A DNA stretch of 64,000 nt from Siphonodentalium dalli (taxonomy: Eukaryota; Mollusca; Scaphopoda; Gadilida; Siphonodentaliidae), in NCBI GenBank assembly GCA_032622095.1, contig CP136066.1, positions 131,101,917 through 131,165,916 on the forward strand, read 5' to 3'. Positions 33,124 to 44,280 of the stretch are shown one piece after another (position 1 is the stretch's first letter; each line of letters opens with the position of its first letter). The notes under the pieces are model-generated. The model ran no database searches. It saw nothing but the letters and a program-made list of their open reading frames with translations, and was not told the origin of the DNA. The translations under genes and the position numbers were made by a program.

Positions 33124-34066
33124 AACTAAGTATTATTTGACAACACCACATCATATAGTCTTTGAATGGATTATAGTACACATATAATTTGCTGAATGAA
33201 CATATAGTACATGTATGATATTCTGTTAAGTTGATAAATAGTATATAATGTTCACGATTTAATGCAAAAACAACATTGACACACACACATTTCATTCATA
33301 CTATGGATGGGGGAGGGGTAAAACCAAACAAATGGAATGTCAATACATTCGCTGACCGGTTTGAATGTCATCTTGCCTGACTTTTCCGGCCATGTGACCG
33401 CCATTCTGGACGTTTCGGTGTTGGAAAGAAGCGATATAATTGTTACAGCTATGCATTAAGATTTAACTGTAGTTCTGGAGACAGTATACGTATGTATATG
33501 GTTGGTGCAACAATTGATCTAAATGTATATAGTTATCGAGTTATAGAGTATATATGCACGTGGTCGTTCGGTGTCGGATATATGACAGTTTACAACGTGA
33601 GTTTAAGATTAGTGAAAAAGACAACTAAATCTACTATGTCACACTCATGTGGTCGGTGTCGTTCATATAGGTGAGACGATAATAGTGTACATATATGAGT
33701 GCAAATATTAGTGTAACATATAGGAAAGTCGAATAATATGGATGGATTTGTACAAAATAATTTAGTAAACTTTAGTATACGTTTCGTATGTCACAAGCAT
33801 GTGGTCTTATTTTTTTTTTGTGTTTGTGTATGCGTGGGTAAAATGTTTAAAATGTCAACATATCATAAATACGACTGCTATGTCCCACTCGTGTGGTCAG
33901 TGATGTTGCAATATTTGATCGTTTGTGGTCAAATGGTGACAATGGCAGTATAATATAAATACAAATAACCACCATGGTATAGAGAGGTAAGACTAATAAT
34001 CATTTAAGATGTTATGTCAATTTGTTAAAATCAAGCTATCGGAATACACTTAAATTTTATTTTAAA
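33124..34066 (-). other. LINE 5' leader with repeated ATGTC-x-ATGTGGTC motif
   Basis: This stretch lies between the endonuclease start and the presumed 5' target duplication. There is no ORF1. The phrase ATGTCACACTCATGTGGTC recurs in altered form near 33636, 33788 and 33880, spaced about 152 and 92 bp. Repeated 5' units act as promoters in some LINEs (established for mammalian L1 monomers); that they do so here is inference. Confidence 0.4.
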
Positions 34067-34077
34067 AAGCGGTTTTT

Positions 34078-35134
34078 GATAAATGACAATAGCTCCCTAC
34101 GATGAATATATTTATCGCACAGTTAAATGATGATATCCACTAATCAAAACATACTTTCGTAAAGTGGAATGTTCCCTCAATGGGGTAGCGATCATATCCC
34201 TTCTCTCACACCGAACCATTTAATGGAAATTCTCGCTAATTTCCGATTTTGTCATAAATAATAATTTATGTTCGAATGACCTATTAATGCTATTAGGCTA
34301 TTATTCTGTGATATTCAATAGTATAGACCCGGAACATTAAAATAGTGTGAATCATGAGTGAACATGGGCATGGCTAGAGGGTGTTCACCTAAAAGTTTAT
34401 TAATGCAACCCGCCCCTTTCTGGAACTTCCATTTGCATCCCTGTTATGTTGAAGTTTTCATCGAGTTTACATTGGGTTCTTCAGCTGTTGGATATTACAA
34501 TCCACTAAGGATGGATTTGTTATAACTGGTGGCCATTATTTTCTGTTAACAAATTTGATGGAAATTATTTAAATTCTATAAATAGGCGCGGTTTTTGTTT
34601 GTCTGAAAATTTATTTTTTACACAATACTAAACAAATTAAACCAATTTTAGTCTGAGGTTGTGACGGGAAAGACATTTCCAGATGTTGGAAATGATGACC
34701 AATGTATGGGGGCATGTCACACCAATGTCACACCCATGTCAGCTAATGCGTGGATGAATTACCCGACTAAGAGAACAGAACAAATGAGCTTCGGATGTAG
34801 CCCGGTATGTTTTCTACATGTACATGAACGACATCAATCATGCACGTGCGCATGATCAAGGCATTACGTTATCATTAATTCGCCGTTTTGAATGAGCAAA
34901 TTTGAATGCTGAGATGAATGTTAAATTAATTTCAATTAAAACCCATTCATAATAGATGTGTACACAATGTTTCGAAAATGTTATGGATTCATATTTCAGA
35001 TTAGATTCGTAGTCCAACAGATCAGTCTCACATACACACGAAAACTCATAACTCCCTAAGTGATACGCATATTTACTACACGGAAGATCCGACGTTAGTG
35101 ACATCTTGATCCGCGACGTTGATATCTATATGGT
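34078..35134. other. AT-rich non-coding DNA, nothing recognised
   Basis: Short ORFs (34661-34855 plus, 34856-35104 minus) have no recognisable motif, and no repeat family was identified. Confidence 0.35.
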
Positions 35135-36151
35135 CCGACAGTCAGAGGCGGACTGGCCGATCGGGAGACCGGGAAATTTCCCGATGGGCCGGAGGCCGGA
35201 AAAATTCTGATTCCACGTGATTTTCTATATATATCAAGCGAGAATCCGAGGTTTTTTTTTTACGGTTTTGGGGGGGGGGGGGGTATATGTGGTTGGGCCG
35301 CCCAACCACAACTTGGGCCGCAAATGAAACCGACGTGGGCCGCCACATGTGTTGTTTAACCAGCCGTGTATCCAATAAGATGGTACTCTTCTCACATAAA
35401 TTCATGAGGGCAGAGGCGGACTGCATGGCCGATCGGGAGACCGGGAAAATTCCGGACGTGGGCCGCCACATGTGTTGTTTAACCAGCCGAATTGGCTAAT
35501 CGTAATTTTGACATTAAATGAACTGGTCGGCATCATATAACACCACGTAAAGACCCCATTAATCTCGAGATTTTAACGGTAACTCCCAGCTGTAAATCCC
35601 AAAAAAAATCTTACGCACCCCTCCCCCAATTGAAATTTACAAGAAAATAGGAACGCTTCAGTTGATGCCAGTCTAGTTTATCGGATTCGAGATTTTCTTG
35701 TATAGTTTTCAAAATGTTCTCACCCCGGGCCGAACAACCATGAACAGCCCGGTGTGTCCTGGTCTCTTGTCCGTAGCCGTGTGCATTTGTCTGGAGTTAG
35801 ACCGCTAGATGTTAGATTTTATGCAATTTTTCAGGTAAAAATATCTGAATGGTCTCATACCGGGAATATATAGAACCATGGTTTATGAATATATATGATA
35901 TTAGACCAGAGGTGCAAATGGAATTATGCAAAAACATGTATTTGGTCTGCATCTCTGATTCAAGGGGGGTGGGGTGCAAATGGATTTATGCAAAAATATG
36001 TATTTGGTCTGATTCTGATTCAAGGGGGGGTGCAGTTGGAATTTTCCAAGGTGGACTGTGGACGCCCCGCCCCCCCCCCCCAAACAGATGGGCCGGTATT
36101 ATATTAATTTCCCGGGCCGGTTTCTTGGCCCAGTCCGCCTCTGCCGACAGT
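35135..36151. mobile_element. Non-autonomous hAT-type element with 8-bp duplication
   Basis: The element 35143-36143 (1001 bp) begins CAGAGGCGGACTGGCC and ends GGCCCAGTCCGCCTCTG, so the termini are inverted. The 8-mer CCGACAGT flanks it perfectly (35135-35142 and 36144-36151). An 8-bp target duplication with CAG...CTG ends is diagnostic for hAT transposition (established). No transposase is encoded. Inside, the terminal sequence occurs again at 35411 (CAGAGGCGGACTGCATGGCC), GTGGGCCGCCACATGTGTTG occurs twice (35337, 35459), and a 60-bp unit with TATGCAAAAA-ATGTATTTGG is duplicated at 35910-36030. G and C homopolymers occur at 35270 and 36067. Confidence 0.85.
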
Positions 36152-36702
36152 GATCCCAACATATCGCGAGCATATTGAGAATGACACGAAGTGCTAAACT
36201 ATGTTCAATCCTATGATTCATTGACATATTCAAATTTCCGGCAGCGTAGAGGCTGAGAATTTGAGATAAAAAACTCTATTCAAATAATTCGCTAAAAATT
36301 GGTAAATGGTTTGATCTGGGAAAACAGACTGACATCGGATGGGTGGATAAGAAATGCGATCATATCGAAGAAATCAGCAAGCAACAGCGGGGAAACAGTG
36401 GGCGAAACCATGCGCTTCCGATATATTCCCAGGCCATGATGGGTGGAAGAACAACCATACACATAATATTGCTCGCTTTATTGCGTATGCATTAACCTAT
36501 TATTGATATCGTAACATGGAAAGCCAAGAAATAATATAAATAATATAATGGTTCCAATTTCTTTGTTCACACGAATAGATAACTAGCTAGGGTGAAGAGA
36601 ATACAGCTATGGATAGGGATATGAGAGATGAGGATATAAATGAAAGTGGAGAGAAGAGAGGGGATATGTAAGAGATGGGATAAGTAAGAGAGAGAATGAA
36701 AA
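36152..36702. other. Non-coding, nothing recognised
   Basis: The sequence grades into purine-rich DNA before a (GA)n tract. No coding or repeat family was seen. Confidence 0.35.
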
Positions 36703-36850
<148 letters not shown>

Positions 36851-38187
36851 GGAGAAAAGCCCGGTTTCCAACCGTAAGCATTATTATAAAAAACTCACCA
36901 TAAAGATAATCCAAGCTAACTTTTATTTGCATAAATGTGTATATCTATTCACAATACAAATATAACATCAGATATCTCGTTTCCTGAAAATAGATGAAAT
37001 ATTTCGAAAAATTCCCTGAATAAACGAATTTATCCTATCACCCAGAGTCGCACCGCACACAATCAATGAGTACAGCGTAGCCGATTGTATTTGAACACCA
37101 GCCGAGAGTTCCTCCCCGGCAGATGATGACAGCAGTGATTGCCACGTGACCAAGTAATAATTGTTACTCAGCTTCAGACTCCACTGGTTTCGCGCCGCTC
37201 TTGTGGTGTTTAGTCGGATTATTCTATGGAACGCCAATTTTTTTTAGAAGTTTCAAAGAAAGAATTTCCATGCAGTATTGTGGGGTCTGTTTATTATTAA
37301 GTCTACGACCTCCTTTAAGAACATAATGAAGTATGTCATAGTCAACGGTTATGCTAATATATCTCACGGTCACATGCAGGGGGGGGTCGGAAAAAATTCC
37401 AGGCACGTATGATGGGGTGGGTGGGTGTCTCTTGGGTCCAAAAAACAGTTTTTTCCATATGCCAAATGTTTTTTCCATTCCTGCTATTGAGTCTTATTTT
37501 GATGTGTTTTGAACAGAAACAGGTCATATATAGTTAATACTAATGCTATACTACATATAGAGGTTATCAGAAGTTGGATCAGTTGCACAATGGCCAACAA
37601 TAACCCAAATTCAACTTGATAGAACTAGACACTGCGCTATTGGAAAAATAAAATCTACTGATACAGCAAAATAAGAATAACTATGCAGAACTCAGCTGAA
37701 AATAAGCAATAAAATGAAAGCACACTTGACCATATGTGACTTCGAAATAAAGATATAATAAATAATTGAATAAAATAGACTTTTGACAACGTAAAACAAA
37801 ATCTTAAAAAATAAACTGAAGGCCAGCCGGGCCAGCTTGAACAATTTCACATTGTTTTCCATGTTAATGTGGATCAGCTTGTAATGTTAATCACAGTAAC
37901 GAAGATTTTATCGTCACTGATATCGTGAGCAAAAAAGAAGTGAAATTGGGCTATCCATCCATATTATTCCCAATTATTCCGAAGCCTATTACTTCAGGCA
38001 GTGGCTACCAGCCTGCCATTACACGCTATAACATGTTTCCTCAGTTCTGGTTTCTGCGATGCCACAAGAAGAGTCACGCATGTATATCATGGTTATGTTT
38101 GGTATTAGCATTATTCTTCAAACTGGGATGAACTGGGATGAACAGTTGTATTTCCACATGTTTTGATAAACAATTTGATTCCAGCAA
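36851..38187. other. Unassigned; one 89-codon minus ORF and a small inverted match
   Basis: The minus-strand ORF 36968-37237 starts MAFHRIIRLNTTRAARNQWS and has even composition but no recognised domain. The block near 37370-37430 (GGTCACATGCAGG, AATTCCAGGCACGTA, GGGTGGGTGGG) matches the reverse complement of 38745-38830, so a dispersed inverted repeat spans this region. Nothing else was recognised. Confidence 0.3.
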
Positions 38188-38326
38188 TACAGTAATGCCC
38201 TAATTAAACGACTCCATAACCACAGCAGAATAATGGGTAATTTTTCAGGATTTAGTCGGAAATTAAAATTAAATTACCCATTATTCTGCTGTGGTTATGG
38301 AGTCGATTAATTAGGGCATTACTGTA
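38188..38326. mobile_element. TA-flanked MITE, 135 bp, near-perfect hairpin
   Basis: The element 38190-38324 starts CAGTAATGCCCTAATTAA and ends with its inverse TTAATTAGGGCATTACTG. The arms extend over about 55 bp with one small difference, through GACTCCATAACCACAGCAG. TA lies on each side (38188-38189, 38325-38326). TA duplication plus CAGT ends suits a Tc1/mariner-type MITE (inference). The loop is only about 25 bp. Confidence 0.8.
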
Positions 38327-39093
38327 TATCACATAGCAAATATCAAATAATCTGAAATTTGTTGTATCGGTACCATGTATTCTGTAGAATACTCAAATGT
38401 GATTATGTGACTAGATCATGTGACTATATATTATGAAAATGAATGTTAATAAAAACCTTGGCACTCTGCCTATATATCCCTAGAAATGTGATTATGTTGA
38501 CACATTTCTTGATTAATGACACTTATATGATAAATTCAAATAGTATAGTTATCTCATTATGCACTGTTCTATTCAAATATCGCGCAATAAATTATGATAA
38601 TGCAGGATAATCAGCTATTTGGTTGCTCAATTGATAATTTTTCTCAAATTTAAGGGGGGTGGGTGTCCAAAACTGACCGGAAAAAACTTCCTGAAACGGA
38701 AAAAAAAGGGTGGGTGTCCAAAATTGCCTGGAAAAAAAGGCCGGAAACGGAAGAAATTGGGTGGGTGGGTCCCCCGTGGCCGGAAAAAATTAAAATGATC
38801 GTACGTGCCTGGAATTGTTTTCCGGTCACATGTGCATTTTATTTCTTCGCCCCGTGGGGTACGATTTGGGCCTTACATATTATTTCGATGCTCCCCGTAT
38901 CATCCAGATACAACAACAACGTTATCTCACAAAAATCCACTTCATATGATAAAATATAGCTTTTTTAAAACCAATAATTAAAATGACCACAGACCAAGTA
39001 CGGTATCTTAGTTTTCAATGCAGTTTGAACAGACATATACCATGTACCTTATACTTTCTGTTACTGACGTGTATTCGTACTTGGAGGTCAATA
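38327..39093. other. Non-coding; GGGTGGGTGTCC repeat
   Basis: Near 38655-38775 the phrase GGGTGGGTGTCCAAAA and GGAAACGGAA(G/A)AAA recurs two to three times, giving a degenerate tandem of about 50-60 bp. The end of it (38745-38830) is the inverse of 37370-37430. No gene was seen. Confidence 0.35.
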
Positions 39094-39251
39094 AATAGAG
39101 GATATGAAATGAGTGTTTCTCTCATATGATATTTATGAAACGAGTCTAAGAATTTTCAGTTTTCTCGAGCCTCCGGTGAGAGAAAACTGAAAATTCGTGA
39201 CGAGTTTCATAAATATCATATGAGAGAAAAACGAATTACATATTCTATTTT
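39094..39251. repeat. Foldback hairpin, about 70-bp arms
   Basis: AATAGAGGATATGAAATGAG, then TCTCTCATATGATATTTATG is mirrored by CATAAATATCATATGAGAGA and ACGAATTACATATTCTATT. The inner arms (39113-39165, 39177-39229) are almost perfect, the outer parts less so. The right outer segment ACGAATTACATATTCTATTT recurs at 39469, just before the 3.5-kb inverted element. No target duplication was identified. Confidence 0.7.
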
Positions 39252-40075
39252 TCATATGACACCTATAAATTGATTATGATGTCCAAAAACGCACACAAAT
39301 CACTAAATAGCTATATGGCATCGGCAGCAAAAGGTTAATGTGACGTCACTTCATTGCACCGGAAGCCCAATTACACCTGGTGAAATAGCAGAAATAATAT
39401 GCACGCGAAGATATAGTGCGCTATTCTGTTCTCAATTTGTGACATTATATCGTATGTTTATTAGATAAATACGAATTACATATTCTATTTATCGTATAAC
39501 AATGTCCAAAACTATATATTTCAAGATTATAATTGCGAGAAATATTGGACTTTTCTCTAAAAAACTTGACATAAATATTGGTAAAATTCAGTTTTCAGGT
39601 TTGGACCATTTTTTCTGGTAAAATATAACTATCTTTGGATTGAAAGGTGTTTATTGTTTTGGTCTATCTTAAATGTGTCACACTACAGTGTTTATAGACC
39701 AAATTGCTCAAGATGGCTTCCAAAATGTAAAATATATGTACATATATCCCGAAAATTCTCTGCATTATCCGAAAAGGTAGCAAATTGTGACTCACTTGGT
39801 TACTATACGTGTTAGTTAATTAACTGACAACTACATGTTCTATTCCCAGTTGTCCCAGTTCCGTATGGGGCGTGACAAATTCATTTTAAAGTATATAATT
39901 TTGCCGAGAACCTCTTTTGTGATTTTGGCCATATTTATTGAAAGGAAATGTGCAGAACTTTGAGACAGAACTGAGATGGACCATAATCTTTGGCTATTCT
40001 GGTTCATTATGATAAAAAAATGTCAACAGGATACAGTGTGGATGCCAAGATCGTAGCCAGGGAGTTACTCTGTGA

Positions 40076-41732
40076 TCATATGTGAGGTGAATAGGTATAC
40101 AGGGAGTTATTGTATGTCATGACTGATGTGAGTAGGTATACAATGAGTGACTATATGGTTATGAGTGGGTTGTCCATGGTAAGATGCATCTAGGTATACA
40201 GGGATAAGTCATGGTCAGATGTGAGGTGAATCGGTATGCATGGAGTGACTGTATGGTGTATGATTGTGTATATCCAGTACGGGTGCACCCGGTGTGCCTG
40301 TATGGTCATTGGTGTGGTGTATTGATATAGCTACATGATCATCTATGTGTTGATTATGTATATATGGAGTGACTGTAAGGTCATAGGTGGGATGTACATG
40401 CGTTGTCTGTATGATCATGGATGGGGTGTGTGGATAAATAGGTAGTGATTTTATGGTTACGGGTAATGTGTATAGGTATACATGGAATTACTGTACGGTC
40501 ATGATTGAATATGAATACCTGGAGTAAGCTGGGTGGACATTATCGATCGTGTGGGTAAATAGGGAGTGTCCTTGTGGTAACGGGTGGGATGTATATTTAT
40601 ATATCTCGTGGATGTATTATCATTGGTGGGTGTATATGGGTTAGCTGTATTATCATGGATGGCGTGTATGATTATACAGCGAATTGCTGAATTATCATGT
40701 GTGAGGTGTATATGCAAGTATGGATTGTTTGAGTGGTCGTATGTGTGGGGTTTTTGTATATCTGGAAGGGCTGAAGGCCATTAGTGAGGTTTACATGTAT
40801 ACCTGGAGTGAATTTATGGTCTAGGGTGGGCTGCATATGTATATCGAGTGGTTATATGACTATGCGTGTCGAATATGTATACAGGTAGTGACCGTATGGT
40901 TAATGGTGAGATGATTACATGTAGGTATACAAGTAGTGACTTATGATCATAAATGTAATGAACATCTATACAGGGGGGTGACAGGCGTATGCGTATACAT
41001 GTACCTGGTGTTCCTGTTTGGTGACTCGTGTCGGTATCGTCATGTGTAGGTTATACCAGTACACACACGTGTTGCTTTATTGTCATGGGCGAGGGATATG
41101 TGTATATAGCGAGTGGCTATATGGCCATGGATGAGGTGCGTATGCATACATGGAGTGACTATACTGACATGGCTGTGGTGTATTAGTATATCTTGAGTGG
41201 CTATTCGGCTATGGTGTGACAAATAGGGATACAGGGATTGACATGGCCAATGTTGAGGTGAATATGTATACAAGGATTGACCATGATCGTGTATGCATGT
41301 TATGAATAGGTACACACGGGGTGACTATATGGCCATAGGTCAGGTGTAGGAGTATACCAGGTAACATGGGTGAGGGTATGTGTATGAAGCGAGTGGCTAT
41401 ATGGCCATTGGTGATGTGCATATGTATACCGGAGTGACTTTATGGTCATTGTTGTGGTGTTGATGTATATATTGATTGTATATTTGACCATGCGTTTGGA
41501 GAATAGGTATACAGGGATGATGACCTAATGGCCAATGGTGAGATGAATGGGTATACAGGGAGTGACTATATGGTTATGGGTCATGTTTAGGAGTATACCC
41601 GGTGTGCCTGCATTGTGACGCGTGGCTGTATGGTCATTCGTGGTCGTGGGTCAGGTGTACATGTATACAGTGGGTCACTATATTGTTATGTCTGTGGTGT
41701 TTATGTATAATATGTAATGACTGTGTGATAAT
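40076..41732 (+). repeat. Degenerate minisatellite array, left arm
   Basis: The unit is about 40-60 bp with the consensus words GGTATACAGGGAGTGACTAT, ATGGTCATGGGTGAGGTG and TATG. Copies are strongly diverged and of variable length. Dozens are present. Long ORFs over the array, rich in His/Ile/Tyr on one strand, are translations of the repeat. Confidence 0.75.
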
Positions 41733-41817
41733 GGGTGGCTATCGCTTTCCACGATATGACATGACCTCTCTATTGATTAACATATCCTTGAGTTATTGTG
41801 GAAATCGATAGCCGCCC

Positions 41818-42449
41818 AAGGTACACATGTACAACCCACCCATTACCCCAGTCACTCCATATGTACATAAACACCACACACATGACAACACAGTCACCCA
41901 CTTTATACACGTACATGTACTAGTACACCTGGCCATAGAGCCATACTTGGTTATACCCGTACATACCACAAATAATGATACAGCCACGAGTCACCATGCA
42001 TGAACATCAGGTATACACCTACACCCGACACATGACCATATAGTCACTATATGTATACATATTCACTACATTCACGATCATACAGTCACTCATTGTATAC
42101 ATATGCACCTCACCATGGACCATACAGCCATTACATGTATACCTATTAGCCATACACATGACCATAGAGTCAATCCAGGTATACATATGCACATCACCAA
42201 TGGTGATCCCTTCCAGATATACCAATATCCGCACATACGACCACTCATAAGTTTCATACTTGCCATACTCATACACGTCATCCATGATAATAAATATATT
42301 CGCCATACACCACCAATGATAACCCATCCACAACATATATAAATATACGTCCCACCGTTACCAACATGGCTCTCCCTTTATACCCACACATCATTCATGA
42401 CCATACAATAACTCCGTGTATACCTATTATCCTCACCTATGATCATAGA
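41818..42449 (-). repeat. Degenerate minisatellite array, right arm
   Basis: The same unit as in the left arm in reverse complement: words such as ATAGTCACTATATGTATACA, CACCTCACCATGGACCATA and GTATACCTATT. It is about 0.63 kb, against 1.66 kb on the left. The two arms could pair as a very long imperfect hairpin. Confidence 0.75.
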
Positions 42450-43013
42450 GTATTAAAATCCCTGGCTGCCATCTAGGCTTCCACCCAGTATCCAGTTGAT
42501 ATTTTGTTTATCATAATGGGCCAGAATACCCACATATCATGGTTCATCTCAGTTCCGTCTCAAAGTTCTGCCCATTCCCTTTCAATAATATGGCCAGAAT
42601 CACAAAAGAGGTTCTCCGCAAAATACCATACTGCAACTTTAAAATTAATTTGTCATGCCCTATACGGAACTGGGACAAACATAATAGAACGTAGTTGTCA
42701 GTTAAATACATTGTAACTAACACGTACAATAACCAAGTGAGTCACAATTTGCCACCTTTTTCGGATAATGCAGAGAATAATGTTCGGGTTATGTTAACTT
42801 TTTACTTTTTACAAATTTGGTTGCCATTTTGGAAGCCATCTTGAGCAATTTAGTCTATAAACACCGTAGTGTGACACATTTAAGATAGACCAAAACAATA
42901 AACACCTTTCAATCCACAGATAGTTACATTTTACTTGAACAAATTGTCGAACCCTGAAAGTTAATTTTTGCCGATATTTATGTCAAGTTTGTGAGGGAAA
43001 AATCCAATATTTC

Positions 43014-44280
43014 TGTTGATGTCAGTGGTGACAATAGTGAAAATGATCCATGGTGCATCAGACATGTTAGTATGCAATGTATAGAAAACATATTAGCCAA
43101 TTGTGTACATCAACCACAACTTGTAAGCGATTGCAGGACACCCTGGGGCAATATTTACCATTTTCCATATTTTCGCGGCCATTTTCGCAGCCATTTTGAG
43201 CCAAGGTAAGATTTATGGTTCCAGAGATTTGGAATATTTATAGGAAATGATATGCCTCACTTACATTACAATGTTCTTTTCATTTCTTGTTGAAATATGA
43301 ATAGAATCCCAATTGTGATTTTTTTTTAATTTTGTACTGCGTTCTGTAAAATCGAATTATTGAGGGATCGGAAGGGGTTAGGACCCCAATAATTGCATAT
43401 TTAATTGCTCCAATGATCAGTTAATATAAAAAAAACACATGAATTAATCTAGAAGATATTTGTGAAAAAATGTCATTTTCAACTTCTGGCGGCCATTTAG
43501 GCGACCATCTTGGATGGTGAGTTTCAATTTTGGCCCAAAAAAGTGTCATTATTTCTTAGCTTCACGAAAATATATACATTTGTATACATTTTACAATATT
43601 TTCCCGCTATAATTTTCATAAAACTGGCTCACTTATAGTTCGAGAAAATGGATCGGGTTGTGGGGGGGGGGGGTAACAAGTCTCGTTCTTATCAGAAAAC
43701 GACATGAATATATATTTCTTAAGTTGATCGTATCGATTTAGGGATGTATTGGTTGTAATAGTGCAACGTTCCAGGGGTGTACGCCCATACACACACGTTG
43801 GACGAATGCAATCAAGTAAATAAAAGTGATTTTTTACGTTTTGAGGGGTGACCCGATGACCCCCTTCTTATCTTAAAACCCCAGGAAAAGTTGCTTCTTA
43901 AGTTGTGTTTTTATAATTAGTATATCTCAAAGTACTTTGAGACCAAAAATTATGGATGTACGCGAAAGTATAAAAGAAAAGTAAAAAATCACGTTTTGGG
44001 GTTCAGCGTGGGACCCCCTTTCTTATCTGAACACCCCAGGAAAATCCCTTTCTTAAGTTGTGTTTCCTTAATCAGTACACTTAGGAGTATCATCAAACCA
44101 AAATTCATCGATGTACGCGGAAGTGTAAATAGAAGTGATTTTTGGCACTTTTTGGGGTTCAGCACTAAACCCCAGGAATGCGCAACTTAAGAAATCGGTT
44201 TTTCAGAATGTTCCATTATTGGTACCAACTTTAGGGGGTCAAACCTTTTGTACGCAAAAGTGTAAATAGAACATATGCGG
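43014..44280. repeat. Degenerate repeats: GCCATTTT modules, then a 150-bp tandem
   Basis: GCGGCCATTTTCGCAGCCAT (43180) and GGCGGCCATTTAGGCGACCA (43490) echo the motif in the neighbouring terminal arm (42826). From about 43665 to 44230 a unit of about 150-170 bp repeats three to four times, with ACCCC-TTCTTATC, CCCAGGAAAA, TTCTTAAGTTGTGTTT and GATGTACGCG-AAGTGTA. Divergence is high. No coding was recognised. Confidence 0.55.

Larger units (their letters stand above)
28529..34077 (-). mobile_element. Tx1/L1-type LINE, dead copy with internal deletion and insertion
   Basis: On the minus strand: a leader of about 0.94 kb (34066-33124), an AP-endonuclease ORF (33123-31882), a deleted RT core, the post-RT region (31901-30656), and the C-terminal tail (29172-28870). 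The 3' end carries AATAAA (minus strand, near 28566) and a 21-bp A-tail (T-run 28535-28555). AAGCGGTTTTT occurs at 28529-28539 and 34067-34077 and is the likely target duplication, although five of its T residues merge with the tail. A DNA element at 29173-30622 interrupts the 3' half. Without it the copy is about 4.1 kb. Several frameshifts make it inactive. A second copy lies at 47720-48692. Confidence 0.75.
39538..43013. mobile_element. 3.5-kb foldback element of inverted minisatellite arrays
   Basis: From outside in it is inverted throughout. (1) The terminal arms of about 540-560 bp (39538-40075 and 42450-43013) match: AGAAATATTGG termini, GGATTGAAAGGTGTTTATTG, GACACATTTAAGATAGACC, GAACCTCTTTTGTGATT. 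(2) Inner arms of a degenerate minisatellite lie at 40076-41732 and 41818-42449, one orientation left and the other right. (3) An apex hairpin lies at 41733-41752 / 41798-41817 with a 45-nt loop. There is no coding capacity. Long inverted repeats built of tandem subrepeats are the design of Drosophila FB and Galileo elements (established); common origin is not claimed. The left half is about 1 kb longer than the right, through array length. No target duplication could be fixed. Confidence 0.75.

Noticed and set aside
35849-36178. 109-codon ORF with repeated CKWIYAKICIW-type segment
   Set aside because: It comes from a 60-bp tandem duplication inside the hAT element.
36968-37237. 89-codon minus-strand ORF with balanced composition
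   Set aside because: No recognisable domain or exon borders; mentioned in the regional note only.
40215-42342. Many 60-105-codon ORFs rich in His, Ile, Tyr, Met and Trp
   Set aside because: They follow the degenerate minisatellite and its inverse; composition is set by the repeat.
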